From NCBI RefSeq assembly GCF_042652085.1, contig NZ_JBHSJF010000006.1, positions 248,001 to 312,000 on the forward strand: a stretch of DNA of 64,000 nt. Reading direction: 5' to 3'. This DNA is from Flaviflagellibacter deserti. GTDB lineage: Bacteria > Pseudomonadota > Alphaproteobacteria > Rhizobiales > Methylopilaceae. Positions 51,317 through 59,230 of this stretch are shown in pieces. How positions within the stretch are numbered: the stretch's first letter is position 1; every line of letters starts with the position of its first letter. A program made the position numbers and the translations under genes. The notes beneath the pieces were generated by a model. The model was given only the letters and a program-made list of their open reading frames with translations, made no database searches and was not told where the DNA came from.

Positions 51317-51883
51317 GTGCGCGTGGTCGGAAGCGATTGGACGGACGCAGACAGATCGCCCGAGAGCAGAGATAGTCCGTTGAATTCGGTGCTGTCGCGA
51401 AACATCGCCGCGCTGCACGGCAAGCAGGCGGAAGAGGCCGGACGCGCAAATCTGCAGGATCGCCTCGCCGAAACGATCACCGCATTCTCCGGCAGCATGG
51501 CGTTCGTCTATGTCCACATCGTGCTCGTCGCATCGTGGATCGCCGTGAATCTGTCGCTCTTTCCCGGCGTCCCCGCATTCGATCCGACATTTGTGATCCT
51601 CGCCACCTTTGCCTCGGTCGAGGCCATCTTTCTGTCGACCTTCGTCCTCATCAGTCAGAACCGCGCCGCGGCGCAGGCAAAACGTCAGGCGCAACTCGAT
51701 CTTCAGACCAGTCTTCTTGCCGAACACGAGGTCACTCGTCTTCTCACTCTGACCATAGCGATCGCGAAGCGCCTGGGAATCGAAGAAGCGGAAGATCCCA
51801 ATCTGAACGAACTGGAGCGCGACGTGGCACCTGAACGCGTGCTCGACGAGATCACGCGAAAGGGCACCGAGCATCATCTTTGA
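51317..51883 (+). CDS. DUF1003 membrane protein
   Basis: This 188-residue protein has the DUF1003 core: two membrane spans (FVYVHIVLVASWIAVNLSLF and FVILATFASVEAIFLSTFVL) joined by PGVPAFDPT, then ISQNRAAAQAKRQAQLDLQT and HEVTRLLTLTIAIAKRLG. The GTG start has a weak ribosome site; the N-terminal 45 residues are polar. Function of the family is unknown. It follows the inositol-phosphate synthase by 46 bases on the same strand. Confidence 0.88.
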   Translation: MRVVGSDWTDADRSPESRDSPLNSVLSRNIAALHGKQAEEAGRANLQDRLAETITAFSGSMAFVYVHIVLVASWIAVNLSLFPGVPAFDPTFVILATFASVEAIFLSTFVLISQNRAAAQAKRQAQLDLQTSLLAEHEVTRLLTLTIAIAKRLGIEEAEDPNLNELERDVAPERVLDEITRKGTEHHL

Positions 51884-51958
51884 TCAGGAAGAGGGAACGT
51901 TCCAAGCCCCGAGACGGTTCGCTGGAAAGTCACGCCATTGCGGACAGGGAGCCTTCGC

Positions 51959-52969
51959 ATGACGGATCAGATCGAGCTCAAGGAACGCGTGTCGAACGCT
52001 GCCGATATCACCGAGATGCGTGCCGCCGTGATAACGGCCGCAGGCCGCATGGAAGTGCGTTCGGTGACCTTGCCTGCCCCTGGGCCGAACCAGGTGCGCA
52101 TAAAGCTCGAAGGGTGCGGCGTGTGCGCGTCCAATCTGACGCCGTGGGCAGGTCCCGATTGGATGACGTTTCCGACCGAGCCCGGCGCTCTCGGACATGA
52201 GGGATGGGGGAGTATCCACGCGGTCGGTCGCGACGTGACGGGCCTGTCGATCGGCGATCGTGTCGCGGCTCTGTCATACAGAAGCTATGCCGAGTTCGAC
52301 ATTGCGGATGCCGATGCCGTCGTTCGCCTTCCCGACGAGCTTGCCGGCACGCCGTTTCCCGGCGAGCCGCTCGGCTGCGCGATGAATATCTTTCGCCGCA
52401 GTGGCGTCGAGTCCGGACATGTCGTCGCCATCGTCGGAGTAGGTTTTCTTGGCGCGGTCCTCACCCGTCTCGCGAAGAGCGCCGGAGCGCGTGTCATCGC
52501 CGTGTCGCGCCGTCCATTCTCGCTCGATGTCGCCCGCGACATGGGCGCCGATGAACTCGTCGCGATGGAGGACCATTACGAGATCAGCGCACGTGTGAAG
52601 GAGATCACCGGAGGCGCTTTCTGCGATGTCGTGATCGAGGCCGTCGGCAAACAATGGCCTCTCGATCTTGCGGCAGAACTGACGCGCGAACGCGGCCGTC
52701 TCGTCGTCGCGGGCTATCACCAGGACGGTCCGCGGCAGATCAATATGCAATTGTGGAACTGGCGCGGACTCGACGTCATCAACGCGCATGAACGCGATCC
52801 AAAAATCTACATGCAGGGCATTCGCGAGGCCGTGGACATGGTGGCGTCCGGACAGCTCGATCCGACGCCGCTCTACACCCACCGTTACCCGTTGGAGCGG
52901 CTCGATGAGGCGCTTAACGCGACCCGTGATCGTCCCGAAGGATTCCTCAAAGCCCTGGTGACGTTCTGA
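51959..52969 (+). CDS. Zinc-type medium-chain dehydrogenase
   Basis: This 336-residue MDR protein has the catalytic-zinc sites GCGVCASNLTPWAG and PGALGHEGWGSIHAVG and the Rossmann stretch VAIVGVGFLGAVLTRLAKSA. The four-Cys structural-zinc loop is absent, as in sorbitol- or threonine-like subgroups that act on cyclic polyols. Start at 51959 follows AGGGAG. It overlaps the next gene (TGATG). Next to inositol-phosphate synthase, oxidation of an inositol or a sugar hydroxyl is a reasonable guess. Confidence 0.86.
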   Translation: MTDQIELKERVSNAADITEMRAAVITAAGRMEVRSVTLPAPGPNQVRIKLEGCGVCASNLTPWAGPDWMTFPTEPGALGHEGWGSIHAVGRDVTGLSIGDRVAALSYRSYAEFDIADADAVVRLPDELAGTPFPGEPLGCAMNIFRRSGVESGHVVAIVGVGFLGAVLTRLAKSAGARVIAVSRRPFSLDVARDMGADELVAMEDHYEISARVKEITGGAFCDVVIEAVGKQWPLDLAAELTRERGRLVVAGYHQDGPRQINMQLWNWRGLDVINAHERDPKIYMQGIREAVDMVASGQLDPTPLYTHRYPLERLDEALNATRDRPEGFLKALVTF

Positions 52970-54000
52970 TGGCTGAATTCGCGACCATGCCAGTTTGCGC
53001 ACTTGCTCGGCCGCGCATCGGCTTCCTTGGCGTCGGCTGGATTGGTCGGCATCGGCTGGAGGGCATCCTCGATACCGGCGCGGTCGAAGTCGCCGCGATT
53101 TCCGATCCGTCGCGCGATATGGCGTCCGAGGCTCAGCGACTCGCGCCAGACGCCGAACTCGTGACGTCACTCAACGACATGCTCGACGCAGGCGTGGATG
53201 GCATCGTCATCGCAACGCCAAGCGCAATGCATGCTGCGCAATCGATAGAGGCGCTGTCACGCGGCGTTGCGGTCTTCTGTCAGAAGCCTCTCGGACGGAC
53301 GGCGGAGGAGGTGAGGGCGGTCGTGGATGCTGCGCGCGCGGCCGACCGGCTCCTCAGCGTCGATTTTTGCTATCGCTTCACCGAAGCCATGCGGCGCGTT
53401 CGCGAGCTGTTGGACCGAGGCGAACTCGGGCACGTCTATGCCATCGATCTCACCTTTCACAACGCTTACGGACCTGACAAGCCTTGGTTCTACGATCCGG
53501 CGCAGTCCGGCGGCGGCTGCGTGATGGATCTCGGTGTTCATTTGGTCGATCTCGCACTCTGGTCATTGGACTTTCCCAAAGTGTTGGATGTTTCCGGGAC
53601 CCTGATGGCAGGGGGCGAACGCCTGGAAGCCGCCTCCGGCCGGGTCGAGGATTATGCCATTGCGACCCTCCAGCTCGAGACCGGTACCGTGGTTCGGCTC
53701 GCCTGTTCCTGGCGCCTCCATGCCGGATGCGATGCCGTCATCTCCGCCGAGTTCTATGGAACCGAGGGAGGGGTGGCCCTCCGCAATGTCGGTGGCTCGT
53801 TCTATGACTTCGTCGCGGAGCGTTACCGCGGCACGGCACGTGAAATCCTGGCCGAGCCGCCCGACTCCTGGGGCGTTCGCGCGGCGGCCGACTGGGCAAT
53901 GCGTTTAGCTAAGGGGGAGCATTTCGATCCAGCGACTGAGCGGCTCGTCGATGTCGCCGAGTGCCTGGATCGGATTTACGGGCGACCGCCGAGGCGGTGA
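52969..54000 (+). CDS. Gfo/Idh/MocA-family oxidoreductase
   Basis: This 343-residue protein has an N-terminal Rossmann fold (IGFLGVGWIGRHRLEGIL) and the C-terminal Gfo/Idh domain (DFCYRFTEAMRRVRELLD, GGGCVMDLGVHLVDLALWSL). The family's E-K-P motif reads CQKPLGRT, keeping the Lys but not the Glu; the catalytic DxGxHxxD block is intact. Relatives include inositol 2-dehydrogenase and sugar 3-dehydrogenases. With the MDR gene it overlaps by one base; together they probably epimerise or oxidise the inositol or sugar moiety. Confidence 0.88.
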   Translation: MAEFATMPVCALARPRIGFLGVGWIGRHRLEGILDTGAVEVAAISDPSRDMASEAQRLAPDAELVTSLNDMLDAGVDGIVIATPSAMHAAQSIEALSRGVAVFCQKPLGRTAEEVRAVVDAARAADRLLSVDFCYRFTEAMRRVRELLDRGELGHVYAIDLTFHNAYGPDKPWFYDPAQSGGGCVMDLGVHLVDLALWSLDFPKVLDVSGTLMAGGERLEAASGRVEDYAIATLQLETGTVVRLACSWRLHAGCDAVISAEFYGTEGGVALRNVGGSFYDFVAERYRGTAREILAEPPDSWGVRAAADWAMRLAKGEHFDPATERLVDVAECLDRIYGRPPRR

Positions 54001-54156
54001 TCGTCCAAGGCCAGTGTCACCACGAGCCGGGCCTCCCGCTGTGTCCGCCGGTGATCGCTGCCGATGGGGAGCTTCGTCCGGCCTCATCGGGAACGATGCG
54101 GACCAGTGCGAGTTCCGAAAAGGCGACGCAAGACATCTCCGGGAGAGATCGCGTTG

Positions 54157-55329
54157 ATGAGGAAGGCTCGCATCAGGGACGTCTTGGGAGTGCCGCTCAG
54201 CTGTGACGCCGGTCTCGCCGAGGAGCTTCATTCGCCGCAGAATGAAAGGCGGCAGGGTCGCGCCTCGTCACGCCGGGCTGTCGGAATTCTGACTTTTCAC
54301 CGCTGCATCAATTACGGTTCCTACTGGCAGGCACGATGTCTCGTCGAAGGCCTGCGATCGTTCGGTTGCGATGCGGTCCTGCTCGACCATGACGCCGCCG
54401 AGGTGCGGAAAGCGGAATTCAGATGCGCCCTGCAGCCGCTCCTGCCGGTTTCCTCCGACGCTTCGGACGTCTTGAGCTATGCGCGGAAGACCCGCCTGTT
54501 TCTCGACGCCATCGCCCATCTGCCGCGCTCGTCCCGTTTCGACCTCCACGTGCCGGTCCTGACCGAATCTTTCGATCTGATCGTCGTCGGCAGCGACGAG
54601 GTCTGGAACCTCCATCACCCATGGTATGGCGGATTCACCGCCTTCTTCGGCCACGGATTGGCCTCCCGCAAACTCATCTCTTATGCCGCCAGTTTTGGAA
54701 ATCAGGACGCAACCGACGGCTTGGCGGTCGAGTGGGCGGCACGGTTGGAACGGTTCGACAGGATTTCCGTACGCGATGAAAATTCGCGCTGCATGATCCG
54801 GAACGCTTTGGGCTTTGAGCCGTCGCTGGTGCTCGATCCGTGCCTCCAATTTCCTCCCCAGATCGCTCCCGCGGAGAACGACGAAGAACCCTATGTTCTC
54901 GTCTACGGCCATAGCTTTCCGGACTGGTTCGCCCGCCGCATTCGTGGAGCGGCCAGGGAGCGGGGATTGCGCCTGCTCAGCATCGGATATCGAAACGACT
55001 GGGCGGATGAGCAGCGCATCGCTGCGGGGCCAGAGGAATTCGCGCGGCTCATGGCAGGCGCCGCCGCCGTCGCTACGAACTTCTTCCATGGCTGCGTGTT
55101 TGCTTTCCTGAACGGTCGACCGTTGGTCTGCGTCCCCTCGGCCTATCGCAGCAACAAGATTCACGATCTGACCGCGGCGCTGGGAGCCGAGCAGCACCTT
55201 GTGGACGAGGACAGTTCCGAGCTGCAGTATTCCGCCCTTCTGGAGCTCCAACCCGAGATCGCGGCGAAACTCGCCGATCTGCGAAGAGATTCCAGCGCTT
55301 TTCTCACACACGTCCTGGAATGCGCATGA
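54157..55329 (+). CDS. Polysaccharide pyruvyl transferase-like protein
   Basis: This 390-residue protein has the PS_pyruv_trans pattern: VGILTFHRCINYGSYWQARC, LIVVGSDEVWNLHHPWYGGF, KLISYAASFGNQDA, RFDRISVRDENS and ATNFFHGCVFAFLNGRPLV. Such enzymes transfer pyruvate from PEP to a sugar as a ketal, giving the glycan a negative charge. Start at 54157 follows GGGAG; upstream sequence lacks family features. Overlaps the iron-sulfur gene by four bases, a pairing seen in other polysaccharide loci. Confidence 0.86.
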   Translation: MRKARIRDVLGVPLSCDAGLAEELHSPQNERRQGRASSRRAVGILTFHRCINYGSYWQARCLVEGLRSFGCDAVLLDHDAAEVRKAEFRCALQPLLPVSSDASDVLSYARKTRLFLDAIAHLPRSSRFDLHVPVLTESFDLIVVGSDEVWNLHHPWYGGFTAFFGHGLASRKLISYAASFGNQDATDGLAVEWAARLERFDRISVRDENSRCMIRNALGFEPSLVLDPCLQFPPQIAPAENDEEPYVLVYGHSFPDWFARRIRGAARERGLRLLSIGYRNDWADEQRIAAGPEEFARLMAGAAAVATNFFHGCVFAFLNGRPLVCVPSAYRSNKIHDLTAALGAEQHLVDEDSSELQYSALLELQPEIAAKLADLRRDSSAFLTHVLECA

Positions 55330-56735
55330 GCGCGATGTCGGCCGAGCGGTCGTTGTCGCCGAAGGATATCGTCTCGTGCGGTCTTTGCATCGGCTGCGGC
55401 GCGTGCGGCGGGATGCTGAATGCCGGGAATGCTCTCCGCTTCGACCAATACGGGCAGTACAAGCCGCGCCGTGACGCGCCGGGCTACGGCCGCCGTACCG
55501 ACCGCTTCGCCAGGACATGCCCTTTCTCGCCCTTTGCCATGAACGAGGACGAAATCGCTCAGGACCGCTTTCCGGATGCGAGGCAAATGGACGAACACAT
55601 CGGAGCGTTCGAAGCCGCGTTCGTGGGATACGTCGCCGAAGGTGAATTTCGGGGCTTAGGCAGCTCGGGCGGAATGGTGAGCTGGGTCGCCGCGGAGCTT
55701 CTGCGTTGCGGGATGGTCGACGGAGTTGCACATGTCGGCGGTGTCGATGGAGCGGGACATCCTTATTTCGATTACCGGATTTCCCGTGCAGTGGCCGACG
55801 TGCGTGCAGGTGCCAAATCCCGCTATTACCCGGTGGAACTCTCGGGCGTGCTTGACGAAATCCGCACCGTGCCGGGCCGCTACGCCATCGTGGGTATTCC
55901 CTGCTTTATCAAGGCGATCAACCTGGCCCGGGCCGAAGAGCCTGTTCTTGCCGAGCGGATCGTCCACACCTTGGGTCTCTTCTGCGGCCATATGAAGAGC
56001 GCCCGGTTCGTCGAGAGCCTCGCCTGGCAGATGGCCGCCGGCACCGACGAGGTGGAAAAGGTAGACTATCGGGTCAAGGACCCCAGGCGCCCGGCGAACT
56101 GGTACACTGCGGAGATCGGTCTCATCGATGGCCGCACGCGACGAAAAGACTGGTGGCATCTGTCGGACGGCGACTGGGGTGCCGGATTCTTTCAGAATTC
56201 AGCCTGCAATTTCTGCGACGACGTCGTAGCGGAAACTGCGGACATCGCCTTCGGTGATGCCTGGGTCGAGCCTTACTCATCGGATGGGCGGGGAACGAAC
56301 GTCGTCGTCATCCGCTCCCTTATACTGAATGAACTGATTCAGGAGGCTGCGAGGAAGGATCGTTTGAATTTGACAGAGGTGGACGCTGATCTCGTTAGGC
56401 GCACACAGGCGGCAGGCTTCCGACAGCGTCGCGAGGGGCTGGCCTATCGGTTGACCTGGGCGCGGGCAGGTGTCTCGCCGAGGAAGAGGGTCAGGCCGTC
56501 GACGGCGATTCCGTTCCGGCGGAAGCTGACCTATCGCTGTCGGGCGGCGATCAGTTGGTGGAGCCACCGCATCTTCTACATTGCCCGCACGCTCGAACGC
56601 CCAAGGCTCTATGTCCAATGGGCCCGATTCGCGCTGTATGTTTATCACGCACTGGCTTATTCGCGCGGCTCGATGGGCGCACTGGCCGATCGCCTGGCAT
56701 CACTATTCCCCAGCAGACGGGACACCGCGCTCTGA
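55326..56735 (+). CDS. Coenzyme F420 hydrogenase beta-subunit-like Fe-S protein
   Basis: This 469-residue protein has an N-terminal four-Cys cluster (CGLCIGCGACGG, C-x2-C-x2-C-x2-C) and another Cys in FARTCPFSP, as in ferredoxin-like F420 hydrogenase beta subunits, then the FrhB N- and C-terminal domains (SSGGMVSWVAAELL, YAIVGIPCFIKAINLA, ACNFCDDVVAETADIAFGDA). F420 is not made by most alphaproteobacteria; in glycan loci these proteins are thought to supply electrons for sugar modification. The last 100 residues are basic and hydrophobic (TYRCRAAISWWSHRIFYIA). Confidence 0.88.
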   Translation: MSAMSAERSLSPKDIVSCGLCIGCGACGGMLNAGNALRFDQYGQYKPRRDAPGYGRRTDRFARTCPFSPFAMNEDEIAQDRFPDARQMDEHIGAFEAAFVGYVAEGEFRGLGSSGGMVSWVAAELLRCGMVDGVAHVGGVDGAGHPYFDYRISRAVADVRAGAKSRYYPVELSGVLDEIRTVPGRYAIVGIPCFIKAINLARAEEPVLAERIVHTLGLFCGHMKSARFVESLAWQMAAGTDEVEKVDYRVKDPRRPANWYTAEIGLIDGRTRRKDWWHLSDGDWGAGFFQNSACNFCDDVVAETADIAFGDAWVEPYSSDGRGTNVVVIRSLILNELIQEAARKDRLNLTEVDADLVRRTQAAGFRQRREGLAYRLTWARAGVSPRKRVRPSTAIPFRRKLTYRCRAAISWWSHRIFYIARTLERPRLYVQWARFALYVYHALAYSRGSMGALADRLASLFPSRRDTAL

Positions 56736-56759
56736 GTTTTTGATTGCCGCAGGCATATC

Positions 56760-56782
56760 GTCCGCTTTGGTACAAAGCGGAC
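56760..56782. repeat. GTCCGC palindrome, dispersed-repeat type
   Basis: GTCCGCTTTG-GTA-CAAAGCGGAC is a perfect 10-bp dyad. A related shorter one (GTCCGC...GCGGAC) lies at 63860-63883. Similar TCCGCTT...GCGGAC elements are familiar intergenic repeats in Bradyrhizobium-type genomes. It may also act as a weak terminator of the Fe-S gene. Confidence 0.6.
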
Positions 56783-56911
56783 CCACGGTGCGAAGAACGG
56801 CGTTGACCTTCGCTGTAATCCGGAGCCCGGCGTGGTCGCGACGATCTCACGTACACTCATTCCATGCGACAATACCGGGCTTGTCGAGCTGACCGGATGG
56901 GCCCGGTGACG

Positions 56912-57499
56912 ATGAGAATCTTCTGGGTTCGTCATGGCGTGCACGACCAGCTGGGATGGAAACTGTCGGGCCGAACGGCGGGGGTCGTGCTGGGCGATCC
57001 GGGCCTGTGCCAGGCGCGGGAAGTAGGTGCTCGGCTGAAGAAGGAGGCGATAGAGATCGTCTTTACGAGCCCGTTGGAGCGAAGCCAGCAGACGGCGCAA
57101 CCGATAGCGGAACTGTGTGGTGCCGAGCTTTGTCTCGAACCGGCGATCAACGAGATCGACTTCGGTGAATGGAACGGGCGCGAGATAGCGGACCTCGATC
57201 GCAATGCTCGTTTCGTCCGCTGGAATGTCGGTCGCGACCAGGCAAGCGCGGCCGGTGGTGAATCGATGTTCGACGTTCAGGCGCGGGTTTTTCGATGGAT
57301 GGAATCGATCGTGGACAGCGGCCGGCGGAACGTCGCCGCCGTCAGCCATTCCGACGTGATCAAGGCGGCGGTGATGGTCGCTCTTGGCCTCAGTCCAAGG
57401 GCACACGACCGACTGGAGATCAGCCCGGGTTCGATCACGTGCATCGCGGGCTCGGAGCTCGGTTATCGGCTAATGAGCCTCAACGAGATGCCGGCATGA
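56912..57499 (+). CDS. Histidine phosphatase family protein
   Basis: This 195-residue phosphoglycerate-mutase-like phosphatase has the nucleophile motif FWVRHGVHDQLG (Arg-His-Gly), VFTSPLERSQQTAQPI, EIDFGEWNG (acid) and VAAVSHSDVIKAAVM (second His). It could dephosphorylate inositol phosphate or a phosphosugar intermediate made by the cluster. Start at 56912 (MRIFWVRHG) is natural; ATG at 56864 or 56897 would add unrelated residues. It overlaps the methyltransferase gene (ATGA). Confidence 0.9.
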   Translation: MRIFWVRHGVHDQLGWKLSGRTAGVVLGDPGLCQAREVGARLKKEAIEIVFTSPLERSQQTAQPIAELCGAELCLEPAINEIDFGEWNGREIADLDRNARFVRWNVGRDQASAAGGESMFDVQARVFRWMESIVDSGRRNVAAVSHSDVIKAAVMVALGLSPRAHDRLEISPGSITCIAGSELGYRLMSLNEMPA

Positions 57500-58287
57500 A
57501 GCATTGGACGGACGAACGGATTCGGAGCCGCGTCGCTGAACTCGGCGAATGGTTCCACAATCTCGATCTGGAAGGCGTGCAGACTGCGCCAAACCACTTC
57601 CTGCACGATTATCCACGGTCCAAGTTCAAGAACTTCGCCGGTGTCCTGCCGGAGGATCTTTCCGGAAAGTCCGTTCTCGATGTCGGCTGCAACGCCGGCT
57701 TCTATTCATTCGAAATGAAGCGCCGCGGCGCCGACCGCGTGCTCGGCATCGATTTCGATGATCGATACCTCGCTCAGGCCCGGTTCGCGGCGGAAGTGCA
57801 GGGCTTCGACGTCGAGTTCCGCAAGCTGTCCGTCTATGACTTGGCGATCTTGGGCGAACGGTTCGACCTCGTCGTCTTCATGGGCGTGCTCTACCATCTG
57901 CGTCACCCGCTTCTTGCGCTGGACCTTATCCACGAGCATGTGGCGAACGATCTCTTGCTGTATCAGTCGATGCAGCGTGGCTCGCCGGCGGTAGCCGACG
58001 TTGAGGCTGACTATCCCTTCGAGGAGACCGCTCACTTCGATGAGCCGGGTTACCCGAAGATGCACTTCATCGAGCAGAGCTACGCGCACGACTGGACGAA
58101 TTGGTGGGCGCCGAACGCCGCCTGCAGCGCGGCGATGCTTCGCTCATCGGGATTCGTCGTCCTCGAACACCCCGAGCCCGAGGTTTTCCTGTGCCGGAGA
58201 GGTGAGCGGCCAACGGCGGCCGGACCCGTTTACCCAGCCCGCGGTTCCGCCATGTCTGGACACGCCGAAAGGGGAGCGAACGAGTGA
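57496..58287 (+). CDS. SAM-dependent methyltransferase (CmoB-like core)
   Basis: This 263-residue protein has VLDVGCNAGFYSFEMKRRGA (SAM loop), VLGIDFDDRYLAQARFAAEV, LYHLRHPLLALD and the tryptophan-rich DWTNWWAPNAACSAAMLRSS. The fold resembles the CmoB/TrmB-like methyltransferase group, but the tRNA-recognition part is missing and the length is shorter. NCBI-type annotations place such proteins with CgeB and epimerase genes, fitting glycan or glycoside methylation here. Overlaps both neighbours (ATGA and GTGA). Confidence 0.84.
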   Translation: MKHWTDERIRSRVAELGEWFHNLDLEGVQTAPNHFLHDYPRSKFKNFAGVLPEDLSGKSVLDVGCNAGFYSFEMKRRGADRVLGIDFDDRYLAQARFAAEVQGFDVEFRKLSVYDLAILGERFDLVVFMGVLYHLRHPLLALDLIHEHVANDLLLYQSMQRGSPAVADVEADYPFEETAHFDEPGYPKMHFIEQSYAHDWTNWWAPNAACSAAMLRSSGFVVLEHPEPEVFLCRRGERPTAAGPVYPARGSAMSGHAERGANE

Positions 58288-59222
58288 TCGAAGCCGTAAA
58301 GATCTGGAACGAGCCGAACAACAAATCGCACTGGGATCCGATCATCGATCCCGAGTGGGATCTGTTCGCGGCCATGACACGGCTAGCAGGCACAGCCATC
58401 AAGGAGGCCAATCCCGATATCACCCGGGTCCTGGGAGGCATGTCGCCGATTGACCCGCATTTCGTTCGCCGACTTGCCGACAAGGGCGCGATGGAACACG
58501 TCGACGTGGTCGCCGTGCACGGATTTCCGTTGGACTGGAATCTCTGGATGATCGACGAATGGCCCGCCAAGATCGACGAGATCAGGCGTGTCACGGACAA
58601 GCCAATCTGGGTGACCGAATGCGGCGTGTCCTCCTTCGGATCGGAGGAGGTCCAGGCGTGGGGCGTGAAGAAGACGGCCGAACTCTTGATCGGCCGCGCG
58701 CCCCGCATCCACTGGTACAGCCTGTACGACCTGCCGAGGGCGTGGGAGGCCACCACCCGACATAAGGAGGCGGAAGGCTCATCCTATTATCGGCACTTCA
58801 GCATGGGTCTTCTGCGGGAGGACGGCTCCCCGAAGCCGGCGCTGGAGGCTTACCGCCCGTATGCCGCAGACATGGGCCTTTGCCAATGGTTCCACTTCCA
58901 GGATCATCGGCTCGACGACGCCGTTCGCTTGATGGATGAACTCGGAGTGCGCCACCTCCGTACCGGTCTGTCGTGGGCGGACAGTTTCCGCGACGGGGCG
59001 CTCGATTGGTTCGACCGACAGATGGAGGCGCTCGATAGGTTCGACACGACCGTCACCTTCTGCTTCACGCCGGAACACCGCGGCATCGAACCCCACCACA
59101 CCAGCGCGCCGCAAGTCGCCGAGGAATTCGCCGAATTCTGCGCGGAGATGGTGGCCCGGTATGCGCCGAGGAGAGCCGACGCTCGCATCGCGGAACGAAG
59201 GTCGCTTCGATATGACCGCTAG
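58284..59222 (+). CDS. Glycosidase-like (beta-xylosidase-type) protein with apparent permuted barrel
   Basis: This 312-residue protein begins with AVKIWNEPNNKSHWD (the NEP motif, Glu10 as acid/base) and has IWVTECGVSSFG (Glu112 as nucleophile), the two catalytic landmarks of clan GH-A. From about 195, the chain continues with LGVRHLRTGLSWADSFRDGA and TVTFCFTPEHRGIEPHHTSA, which resemble the N-terminal strands of the same barrel, so the half order appears swapped. There is no signal peptide, so it is cytosolic. It may act as a transglycosylase or trimming enzyme of the cluster. GTG start overlaps the previous stop. Confidence 0.7.
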   Translation: MIEAVKIWNEPNNKSHWDPIIDPEWDLFAAMTRLAGTAIKEANPDITRVLGGMSPIDPHFVRRLADKGAMEHVDVVAVHGFPLDWNLWMIDEWPAKIDEIRRVTDKPIWVTECGVSSFGSEEVQAWGVKKTAELLIGRAPRIHWYSLYDLPRAWEATTRHKEAEGSSYYRHFSMGLLREDGSPKPALEAYRPYAADMGLCQWFHFQDHRLDDAVRLMDELGVRHLRTGLSWADSFRDGALDWFDRQMEALDRFDTTVTFCFTPEHRGIEPHHTSAPQVAEEFAEFCAEMVARYAPRRADARIAERRSLRYDR

Positions 59223-59230
59223 AACGTGAC

